Shown here piece by piece: positions 55,024 to 64,000 of a stretch of DNA of 64,000 bases; position 1 is the first letter of the stretch; every line of letters starts with the position of its first letter. The notes below the pieces were generated by a model, which saw only the letters and a list, made by a program, of their open reading frames with translations, had not been told where the DNA came from and made no database searches. The stretch comes from Polytrichum commune. Taxonomy: Eukaryota > Streptophyta > Polytrichopsida > Polytrichales > Polytrichaceae. The translations under genes were made by a program, and so were the position numbers. The stretch is from positions 36,101,554 through 36,165,553 of the forward strand of contig OX485803.1 in the NCBI GenBank assembly GCA_950295325.1, given 5' to 3'.

Positions 55024-55725
55024 TATAAGGTTTGTGGGTGTCATTTGGTATTTTGTGGAAGTTCTTTGACTTCTATCGATTAGATTTGCACTACCGAACT
55101 TGCATTGCATTAGTAAATCTATGATGATGCATCGCCAAAAATTCCGATGGAGAATTGGATGTATCTTGACTTAGTTATGCTCATCGGAAATGCATGTTTG
55201 TCAATTCCTTAACTATAATAGAGGCGCCTATTCCCAATTAGGACCCCATCGGCAATCTATAGGATACCGTAATTTCAATCAGGGCAGAACCAATAATGTC
55301 ATGACGCATGTCATGGTTTTGAGTGCTAAGGTGAGGAGGAATGAGGGGTTCGAATGAGTGGTTATGGTAGACTCTAGACATTGGTGATATGTTCGGGCCA
55401 ACTTTTGGCTTCAAAAATTCACGGTAATTTCAATTAAGGAATCAATTACCAAAACATTTGCAATCCACCTTATTTCTATCTTCTCACATGGGAAAAAAAT
55501 TGCATTGCCTTATACTTCTCCAAACCTGGCGTAGATTCTTTGAAGTGATTAGTTATGGGTGCTTCTACTCTAGTTACATAGGTCCTCCAAGTTGTGTTCA
55601 TTGTTTAGCATGGAGTAGTTAATAAAAATCGAAGACACAATTTTTTTTTTTTGAACATGTGTTTTTACACTGTTTGTTTTTTGATCTTCATCAAAACACA
55701 CACCAATCACATACAGGTGTCCATG
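55024..55725 (+). repeat. Dispersed repeat, family 4, interrupted copy
   Basis: Matches 31254-31620 at both ends (55024-55215 and about 55545-55725). About 330 bp between about 55216 and 55544 has no counterpart there, so it was inserted here or lost there. Confidence 0.6.
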
Positions 55726-56098
55726 TAGGAAAACTAATCGACTAACACATGCATACCTTATGGCAAAGCTTGTAGTTAAGAATGGAGACTGCAAAAGACT
55801 TATGTTTTGATAATATTGGGATTGTGTGCTCAAAATATAGATAATGTTACATGGGTCCCCATAGCTAATACAATTGAGAGGGTCCATGTGATTACCTAAA
55901 GAGGAAGAGGATAGTCAATTTGACCTCTTATAATTTTTGCATGTCAACTTCAACTACGAAAATTGAAATGACAAATATTGTGATTTGCAATTGCTTGTTG
56001 GATGAGACAATTCCCAATTTGATCCAATAAGCATATTGACATGTGGAGTTGGAGTGCCCATAATATGACCACAAGCTTTAAAGTGGAGAACATTCTTT
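55726..56098. other. Intergenic DNA left of the LINE
   Basis: No gene recognised; host flank of the truncated LINE. Confidence 0.4.
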
Positions 56099-56130
56099 AC
56101 GGCTAGTAACCACGCTAGGTTACTAGCCGT
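56099..56130. repeat. Perfect hairpin at the LINE 5' junction
   Basis: Arms ACGGCTAGTAACC and GGTTACTAGCCGT (13 bp, perfect) are separated by a 6-base loop ACGCTA. The right arm is already in frame with the reverse transcriptase reading, so the left arm is an inverted copy of LINE sequence or junction filler. Confidence 0.85.
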
Positions 56131-56518
56131 AATAAAAGACCTAGGCTATCCAAAAAATGCAGTTACCCTAATAGGAAATATCTACTCACACTCCAACACC
56201 ATATTTACCGGTGAACATTTTGGAAGAACAAAACCATTACCCATACAAAGAGGAACCATACAAGGAGATACGCTAAGCCCGTACTTATTCTTGATATTCC
56301 TCTAACCCTTACTAAGATGACTACAAAGGGGAAGAAACGGATACACACTTGGCACATCTAAACTAACCATAAGCTCGGCAGCATATGCAGATGACTTAGC
56401 AGTTATTACAAACAATCTTCAATCAATACAAATCCAATTAAACAAGCTCGACAAATAATGTGAATAGGCATGAATGGACCTAGGAGTCCCCGAATGTGCT
56501 ATCACCGGTTGCCCAAAC
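56118..56518 (+). pseudogene. Reverse transcriptase palm fragment of the LINE
   Basis: Translation gives GTIQGDTLSPYLFLIFL (the QGDxLSP block, near 56262) and later AAYADDLAVITN (catalytic YADD, near 56390), the two signature blocks of RT domains. Stop codons follow LIFL and appear again after NKLDK, so it is dead. The upstream fingers are absent because of truncation. Confidence 0.88.
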
Positions 56519-56523
56519 AAATA

Positions 56524-58270
56524 TGTAGAACTGGTTTTTTGGCTATCGCCTGTCTGAAAAGGACAATTCTTGAAATTTAACGTCTTTCATTCGGCTATAG
56601 GCAGTCAGTAGCCATCCAAAGGGATGAAAACAGGCAATAGCCGTTAAGAAGTGGTTACGACGGCTAAACCACCTGGTCTTCTCTCTCGACATTAAGAAGG
56701 AGCCAGGCAAGTAGGAAGACAGGCTATTTGCAAACAGCAAGATCTTACATAGTCTCAGATTAGCAATAGGCGTAGTAGTCTGTAGCTCAGTGATTGAGCC
56801 AGGCAATAGTCTTGAACAAGCAGGAAGCTTGGAATGACAATGTTAGGAAGTTAAAGGGCCGAAAAACTTGGACCCTGAAGTGGACTTATCTCTTTTGTGT
56901 TAATGAGATGATTATGAGTGAAGTATTATGTGAAATTGTTTGTCTTATGAGTGAAGAGGATTGTTGAAGTAAGTTATGTGAAATGTTGTGAGTGATATTT
57001 GGAAGTAAGGTTGGGCAAGCAGTCTGACATAGTATTGTAATGACAAAATCAGGCAAGTAGTCTGAGAGGAAATCGGCATTCGGAAGAGTAGAGATTGGTT
57101 CAGAGTGACTGATCAGAGATGAGACGGAAAGAGGTTGAGAGATATGGAGTGTGACTGAGGTGAGGCAATGGTCTGAAAGATCAAGAAGTGGCCGAGAGCA
57201 AGGCTAAGACAGGCAATAGTCTGATAAAAGGCCAGAGAGTGGCAAGGCAACTGGTCAGAGAGAGTTTGACGGATACATACCGCCTGTCGTGAAGAAGGCA
57301 AGTAAGAAAAGGCTTGATAGGAAGCAAGAAGGGCAATAGACTTGGCTAAAGACTAGTAGCCGAGACCAGTGGGATCAGGCCATGGGCCAAGTCAAGAAAA
57401 GATAATGGCCATAGTCTGTAGAGAGGACTGAGAGGTCCCGAGGGGCTGCTTCGTAGCCAGCCGAGAAGGGCAATAGTCTTAGGAAGAGAGAAAGACAGGG
57501 AGGCTAGAGTGAGGCCATCGCCTGGGCTAGCGCCTCAAATTCATAGCCATTAGCTAGTGTGTCAGAGAGGGAAAGAAGAGAAGAGTTAAGCAAAGTGTCA
57601 GCTGAAAAGATGGAAGGGCTAGAGGCAGGCTATAGGCTGTCAAAGCTGTACCTTCCCCTGAAGGAAAGAATATCTTACTGGAGTAAGACTTTACCCTTTG
57701 TATGTTGATTGATTAGTCTATAGAGGACTAAAGCCTTAAGGAAGAACATCGCCTAGCTGTGAATGCATGACTTTTGTATTAACAAGTGAATGGTTGTTGA
57801 GATGAGTCCCCAGATGGTTGAAGACTAAGGTGGTGACTTGAGCACATGAAGACATGTATGAGGCTGGTAAATTGATAACAAGGAGTTAATTAAGGAATTT
57901 GCAAGTTTTATCTTTGGCATACTCAAGACGATGTGGTTACTAAAAGACATTACCCGGACTTCGGTCCTGACAAATTGCCCTGCCAACTTGCCAAGCTTTT
58001 GAGCTTCACAACTGATATAGGTCACAACCATAGAGTGATAGAAAATTACCTTATGAAAGGACGGAATCACTCACTACTGAAAGTGCACAAAAGAATCATA
58101 AGAGGGTGGGATAAGTGGAATAAGGAAGGAACGAAAAAGACAAAGTCTTAAGTTGTTAATACAATCCTTAATCCAATGTGACAATAACCCTTATAGACAC
58201 TAGCTCAGTCTTCCTGGAGACTTTGTTCCTTGGGTTTTGTTGTTTTAAGCCATAGCAAAAACTAACTACA
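56524..58270. mobile_element. Solo-LTR-like insertion inside the LINE, 1747 bp
   Basis: Begins TGTAG and ends CTACA, flanked by AAATA (56519-56523) and AAATC (58271-58275), a 5-bp duplication with one mismatch. TG...CA ends and a 5-bp target are LTR features. The LINE reading is interrupted exactly here, between YADD and the thumb. The ends also show a longer imperfect inverted match (GTTTTT-GCTAT), so a TIR element is an alternative. No coding frame. The interior has about ten degenerate RGGCAATAGTCTGA-like words. The right-hand 170 bp recurs inverted at 63840-64000. Confidence 0.65.
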
Positions 58271-59856
58271 AAATCAAACATAAAACCAAATACATTTAAA
58301 GCAACAATACAAACTCAAAACATCACATATAGAAACCAACCACTACCTATACTACACCAAATTGAACCATATGTATATATAGGCATTCAACTAGTACCAT
58401 CACTCAAATGGCAACTCCAAACATATATCACCACAACAAAAATAATAAACCAATGCAAACAATTAATAAACTGCCCAGCAACAATCAAACAAAAAATCAA
58501 AATGGTGGACACCGTTATTAGAGCAGGTATAGCATATAGCTTCTACGTAGTACCATACTCCCTACCCTCCATTAAAAAACTGGATAAAAAATCATAGGTA
58601 TCCAAAAAACAATATGTGGTTTACCAAAATGCACTGCAAACGTAATAACACAACTACCACACGATCTATTTGGCCTAGAAGCCTTCTCATTAAAAAATGC
58701 ATACCTAAGATGTTTCAGTAAACAACTTAGAAATGCCCTAAACGACAAAGGTAGACTAGGGATAATATATAAAGGACTCATACCACATATCCTAACCAAA
58801 CACGGAGGCGCTAAAGATATACCTAGAATAAAACACCAGGATTATACCAGATCACCAACCACACGAACACTATTCCTTATGAAAACCGAAGGAGGAGCTC
58901 ACCTTAAAAGGATAGACAAAAGTTTCCACTTCAATAAAACAGAGCTAGAAAGAGAATGGAAAATCACAGCTGAACTACCACACCTAGACCCCAAACTATC
59001 CCTGAAGCTACTACATAAACTCACAACACTCAACATACACACAATTAAGCATATCTCCCTCCCCAATGGCACAAACCTAATGTCACTAGAGGATTTTAAG
59101 AAAATACTATAAAACCCCTACCAAATTAGAAATAAATGCACTAACATAGCAAAACAACTATTCTGCTACCGAACCTGCAACCAAGACTGCCCCGCCCCAT
59201 GCCCCAATCACGCACAACCCCGAACACTCAAAGCACGGTACATTTCGGACAATAGAAATCTAAGCCCTAGAATAATAGAATGACCAATACACCCAACATT
59301 ATCAGAACAACCCCAACACCCACACCCACCCGCTAACATAATAATCAATCCAACCAAATTCCCAATACACACCATAATACACCACAAACTAAAGAAAACC
59401 CAAGACAAATATAAAATAACAAAAAATTACAACACATACCTATGCCAATGGACATTACAAGACCACACAACATACAACAAATGGATGTCACAAAGGAAAC
59501 TCTGCCCGTTTAACCAACCCCTAGTAATAGAACACAACATAAACCTACTAACCAAATACTATACCCAATACCAACACATATACTACAAAAACATCCTCGA
59601 CACGTATTTCACCCCCGCACAAAACAAAGACCCAAGATCTATACCACCACCCCCAATAATCCCCCATACCCAAATAATCACAACGGAATGTAACCCCGAG
59701 AAAGACATAATCACCCAAAAAAACACCATACAAACACAAAATGAACTAACCCATATCTATGAAGATACTGGAAAACACCTCACCACCATCCTAACCACCA
59801 GACTAAAATGTCTTTGGCAACAATACCACAAAATGTCTATAACATACATGATCTAG
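58271..59856 (+). pseudogene. LINE RT thumb/connection and Cys-rich region (broken)
   Basis: First frame (to the TAG at 58595) gives YVYIGIQLVPSLKW, equivalent to the YLG...L block that follows RT in LINEs. A frameshift near 58590 leads to KTICGLPKCTANVITQLP and on to 59856, with stops at 59110-59112 and 59281-59283. Around 59165-59215 it encodes CYRTCNQDCPAPCPNH, an evenly spaced Cys4-His cluster that may be a small metal-binding module. Confidence 0.8.
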
Positions 59857-62111
59857 TACCCCCCATACAACCTTTTGAAACAAAAATAATATGGCTATAC
59901 CAAAGATACAAGAACAAAACCCACAAGAAAAACCCACTTATAGCATCACACCACACTCTCCCAACTAACATCATGGACTCACTAACAACAACATTCAACA
60001 TCTCCCACTCATATTTCTCCTCACCATTAATTTGTTCTACAAAAATTACAAAATTCTACTCACCCCACACAAGAGACAATTTTTTTTGATCAATTGGTAC
60101 TGCCCTCCAATACAAATGGAAAGGAATCGGCTACACACACCCACACAACAAGGACATGACCCAACAAGTAATACATTGGGCACGACTGGCAGCCAAATAC
60201 GACCCATCCACCGTCACCCTACTAGTTGTACCAGACGCTAAATGGTACCAAAATCTATCACCATGTAATGGACCATTCCCAGACACACATGTCATCGCAC
60301 ATTTTGCCGCAAATACCATAACATATGACATACCAACAATCCATCAAGGCACACCCAAACCACAAGTAGAACCACTAGCCATACACATTTTGTGTGTTCA
60401 CCACCAAAATTGTAGCTTCGGCACAACCAATCAAATAGACTCCATTAAAACAATATTCGAAAACATGCAAATACCTCAATACTACATACAGAAAACCCCA
60501 CCTACACCCCTTAACACATCAATAAACAAAAGCACGAATTGGAACAAATTAACATACCCACCACATAACAACTTAGCGAACGAATACATACCAGCCCTAC
60601 CAGACTACAAAATAAACACCACACTAAAATTCCCACCCCAATACACCTACTATACAGATGGATCCTTCATCCCACCTAAACAAGCCAAAGATGGACATTG
60701 GAAGAAGGAAAAAGCGGGATATGAAATATTCAACCCAACAAAACCATAAATACAAATATCCAAGAGACTACTTGGTTTACAAACCAACTTTAGAGCCGAA
60801 CTAATGACCATTCACAAAACACTAAGATTAATTACTAACAAATACTCCAACAAACTGGCACACATCTTCACCGACTGCCTTAATTGTATATACGTAATCA
60901 ACACACAAATAAAACACCCAACACACCAAAACAATCACGCTGACAAAACCATACTAACAGACATAGTAAAAATGCTAAAAAACCGAACACAACCTGCTAC
61001 TATTTACAAAGTCAAAGCTCACATCAACATTGAAGAAAATGAACAAGCAGATATACTCGCAAAAAATGGCACCAAAAAACTCTACAAATTTGCCTCCAAA
61101 TCATATGAGTTCGCACATACCACACCATACTACTTTCAAAAAGATACATGGCCATGCCCATCAAAAAGACCTGACAAGGGCCCTGTCAGATGCTTGGAAA
61201 CATACATCCAAAAGCACGACCGGGAAAAAAATCTAGATATAATGGCACAAAAATTTCCCAACATTGCCAAATGGACAATGAACCTAGGTATAGATAATGA
61301 ATTATCGAACAGTTTTTGGTCCAACCCGGTAATAACAAATTCACAAAAAACAACCCTCCTAAAATTCCGCACTGGGCAATACATGGGCAACACTAGAAAA
61401 CAACTATTTTTCGGTATACCAAGGTTCCCATCAAGCACATGCCCTATCTGTAACTCCCTTGATGCAAACACATAGCTACATGTACTCCTTAAGTGCAATC
61501 AACACCATATACATGCCCTTAGAATCAAAAGACATAACAAAGCAGTATGGGAAATTAGAAAATTAATACTATCATCACAAAAATCAAGATGCTACATCCT
61601 TATGAATGCAGGAACATTCAATAATAACCCACAAGAAAATATTATCCCCCCATGGCTCCTACCTTGCACATGTGGACACCAAATATGCCACTGCAATGCT
61701 AGGCTCAAACCAGACTTATTGTGTATTAAAGGGCTCCCATACCAAAGCACCCCGCCATCTAACCCAACGGACAACCTCACATTACAATATATCGAATTCA
61801 CATATACTAACAACATATTCTCACAAGAAACAATAAACAACAAAATCCAAAAATACCAACCACTAATAGACAACCTTAGGCGCCAAGGATGGAAAGTAGA
61901 CATGCTAATAGTCATCACGGCTGGCGCCCGAGGGACCACCCATGCCCCGTCAATGAAACAACTTGAAACAACATTTCAACTTACTGAAAAAACCGTCAAA
62001 CATACATTCGAAGCAATTAACACCTTTGCCATTCACCATGCCGGGTCAATCTTACTACACAAAAGGAGAATTGAGAACAACCAACCAATACCCAATGACC
62101 AAAATATATAG
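59808..62111 (+). pseudogene. LINE C-terminal region with RNase H and zinc knuckle (broken)
   Basis: One frame runs through 59808-62111 with stops at 60087, 60747 and 61473. The RNase H catalytic set is visible: Asp in YYTDGSF (about 60657), Glu in FRAELMTI (60798), Asp in HIFTDCLN (60873), then KVKAHINIEENEQADILAKN with the late His and Asp (about 61020-61052). A CPIC zinc-knuckle start lies at about 61440, with its HVLLKC half just beyond the stop. The zone between 60156 and 60640 (for example PDTHVIAHFAANTITYD) looks conserved-protein-like, but I do not know its fold. Confidence 0.85.
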
Positions 62112-62360
62112 AGAGGTATTTACACTTGTATCTAATTATTATTACACATATATATTTATTCTTGTTTCAAAACACCAACAATTACTATGTTGATTGTATG
62201 GGTTACCATTCACTAAAGTTTCTATCCTCGAACAGAGGAGAGTTGTATTGTCTAAATGACCCTTTGTCCTGCGGGCACTGGGCCATTTACATTACGAACA
62301 AACACTTTATTCACGCCGGTCCTGCACAAGGACCACAGTTTTTATCTATTTATCTATTTG

Positions 62361-63006
62361 GAGAACATTCCAAGCTCTAGCTTTGTGACATCTTGGTAAA
62401 TTCAATCAAACCGATGTTTAAGAACACGCTATTCTTGTAGAGAGCATTATGTTTAGGAATGTTATAACATTGTTCAATGCTCATGCATGCTAACAATTAT
62501 TTATGGCCATGTTGGGTAGCCTAAGCAAGGAAGCATGTTGAGGGTTAGCAACATTTTGGATTAAAGTTCATTGTGTATGCAATCAACTCGTCGATTGTGG
62601 TGCAATGACATGTTACCCTTGTTGTGATGGTTTATAAATTATTTATCTAGAGGTGGCTCAATAATGAGCCAAATAGTGTTTGTGATTATATTTGAATATA
62701 ATCTTATGAAACTTCATTATGTATGTACTTGAAGACTAGGTAAAGAAACTTGTTATATATGTTTCAGGCTACATGTATAATCAATGGAATTACAAAAATG
62801 GCAACTCAGCTTATAAACAATTTTATTCATTCCATCATGGATGCATGCTTTGCACTCTCATGTTCACAAGCATAACAATGCACACATGGATGTGATATAA
62901 TCAAAAAAGTTGCAATGGATGAATGGGCTCTAGTATAAATAAATAAAACTTGATAGGGGTAATTTTCTTATGGAGATATGAACTATGCGATTGGTCGAAA
63001 AGCACG
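62361..63006. other. Intergenic DNA, no gene seen
   Basis: AT-rich sequence right of the LINE. Nothing recognised. Confidence 0.45.
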
Positions 63007-63150
63007 AGACTGTCCAAGTTCACTTTACACTATATTTTGAAGATTCAAAGGACCAAAGAAATTCAAATGGGTGGAAATTCTATACGACCTCCTACATGGC
63101 AGCAAGTGGATAACATTTCATGGTCTACCGGATATTAAGTTAGGCCCATT
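63007..63150 (+). mobile_element. Diverged fragment of Tourist-like MITE family A
   Basis: GTCCAAGTTCACTTTACACTA, shared with the GTCCAAGTTCGCTTCACACT of 2187-2689, then CCTACATGGCA, GTGGATAA and TTTCATGGTC in matching order. Both termini are missing. Confidence 0.55.
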
Positions 63151-63369
63151 AAAAAGAGGGGGTCAAATGCAAAACTAGAGGCCATGAAATTCAATTAAAT
63201 TATCATTGGCTTGTATAAATATTATATTGCCATGTTGGGGATCTGAACCCGAACACATATAGTGGTCCCTCAACATGGTCCATCATTTTGGCTCTACACT
63301 AAGATTGAGGGCCCCATCAATTGCAAAATTGGATTTCTACTTTCTTTGGGTGATTTCCAAGGGCCCTTA
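63151..63369. other. Intergenic DNA, no gene seen
   Basis: Contains GGGGATCTGAACCC, which on the minus strand is B-box-like (GGTTCAGATCC) but without an A box or fold, so it is not called a tRNA. Confidence 0.4.
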
Positions 63370-63813
63370 GGGCTAGTTTACACCATGGACCATGAAGTCG
63401 GACCATGGAAGGTGGCATTTTTCCATGGTCCGATTTCTTAAAAAATCAACTTACAAAGCCTCTGGGCCCTTCAGTAGGTGTAAATAAGATGTGGATCAAG
63501 AGGAATGACCATGCACAAAAAGGTGAATGTGCTTAATTTTAAAATATATATGCCCAAAAATGGCAATTTTGAAAATTTTAAAGTTTGACCAATCTCTTAT
63601 CTTCATCTTCTCTTCCCCACAAGAATCTCATTCAAAATTTCTTATAATAAAATTTCTATGCCATGGATCCTTGCCTTTTTATGTCAGGGCACTTATTTTG
63701 CCTCTTCTACCTCATTGGACCATGCTAGTGGATAATACACACCTTTGAATATGTCTTTAGGGAACCTCGAACTCCATGACCACTACGAACTCTTAATATT
63801 GGTGTAAACTAAA
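63370..63813. mobile_element. Possible Tourist-like MITE, family D
   Basis: TTA precedes GGGCTAGTTTACACCATGG. The right side has GGTGTAAACTA near 63801-63811, the inverse of TAGTTTACACC. The outermost right bases and the second TTA are lost. CCATGG-containing words recur inside the left half. Confidence 0.5.
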
Positions 63814-63839
63814 GTGGTCCGAAGATGAGTTTAACAACC

Positions 63840-64000
63840 TGTAGTATGTTTTTGCTATGGCTCAAAATAACAAAACCCAGGGAACAAAGTCTCCAGGAAG
63901 ACTGAGATAGTGTCTATAAGGGTTAATGTCACATTGGATTTAAGGATTACAATAACAACTTGAGGTCTTTCTTACTTCATTCCTTCTTAATTCCATTTAT
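63840..64000 (-). mobile_element. End of a second solo-LTR-like element, running off the window
   Basis: Starts TGTAGTATGTTTTTGCTATG. Its reverse complement matches about 58100-58270 (CAATGTGACA, ACCCTTATAGACACTA, TCAGTCTTCCTGGAGACTTT, GTTTTGTT and GCCATAGCAAAAAC). It is the same family in the opposite orientation, and the rest lies outside. Confidence 0.8.

Larger units (their letters stand above)
56118..62360 (+). mobile_element. 5'-truncated, decayed LINE retrotransposon (RT plus RNase H)
   Basis: A non-LTR retrotransposon lacking its 5' part (no ORF1, no endonuclease). Order: end of the RT palm, thumb/connection region, Cys-rich patch, long central region, RNase H, zinc knuckle, C-terminal tail with stop at 62109-62111, then about 250 bp of 3' sequence ending near a TTTATCTATTTATCTATT microsatellite at 62340-62360, which I take as the tail. 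The frame is broken: shifts near 58590 and 59856 and in-frame stops at 59110, 59281, 60087, 60747 and 61473, besides RT stops. The sense strand is very rich in A and C throughout, unlike the flanks. A 1.75-kb element (56524-58270) is inserted in it. Confidence 0.88.

Noticed and set aside
56543-56806. Possibility that the 56.5-58.3 kb insertion is a LINE intron
   Set aside because: The boundaries are TG...CA with a near-perfect 5-bp duplication rather than GT...AG, and part of the sequence recurs inverted at 63840-64000.
57825-58151. Short frames within the element nested in the LINE
   Set aside because: They occur on both strands, have no motifs and sit in sequence that behaves as a noncoding LTR or MITE body.

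Overview
The window is nuclear DNA of a land plant. It contains long stretches of repeat-derived DNA, spliced genes with GT-AG introns, and a plant-type A cyclin-dependent kinase. The kinase segment running from D92 [13 protein letters not shown] to MFLYQIL (residue 106 on) looks closer to moss or fern CDKA than to flowering-plant CDKA as I remember them. The A- and C-rich LINE also looks to me like elements of non-seed plants. A fern or other non-seed plant is therefore my best guess, but the species is not established here.

Only three protein genes look intact. Two are tandem CDKA genes on the minus strand (CDS 25584-29434 and 35126-38541). Each has eight coding exons with identical exon lengths and a 294-residue product. 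They lie in a duplicated block of about 6.2-6.4 kb (about 24.84-31.26 kb and 34.05-40.24 kb) separated by about 2.8 kb of repeats. They differ at only five residues, but one is Thr14, the inhibitory phosphosite, which is Met in the 35-38 kb copy. The third gene, on the plus strand (44068-46613, three exons, 532 codons), has a C-terminal ULTRAPETALA-type SAND domain behind a long N-terminal part with a coiled coil, an acidic tract and a basic patch.

Region by region: 1-24 kb has no convincing gene. It holds TIR elements of three kinds (TTA-flanked Tourist-like, 8-bp-TSD hAT-like, and a nested element with a perfect 8-bp TSD), tRNA-derived SINEs and several diverged dispersed repeats. 24-40 kb is the CDKA duplication. 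40.2-42.3 kb has three diverged units of a repeat of about 0.9 kb, one interrupted by a TA-flanked 453-bp TIR element. 44-46.6 kb is the SAND gene. 46.6-56 kb is repeat-rich and geneless, with a textbook SINE insertion at 51.8 kb. 56.1-62.4 kb is a 5'-truncated, decayed LINE with reverse transcriptase and RNase H, itself interrupted by a 1.75-kb solo-LTR-like element. The end of a second copy of that element runs off the window at 63.84-64 kb.

The three genes may share a theme (cell-cycle kinase and a developmental chromatin-type regulator), but they are not co-transcribed and nothing in the sequence links them functionally.
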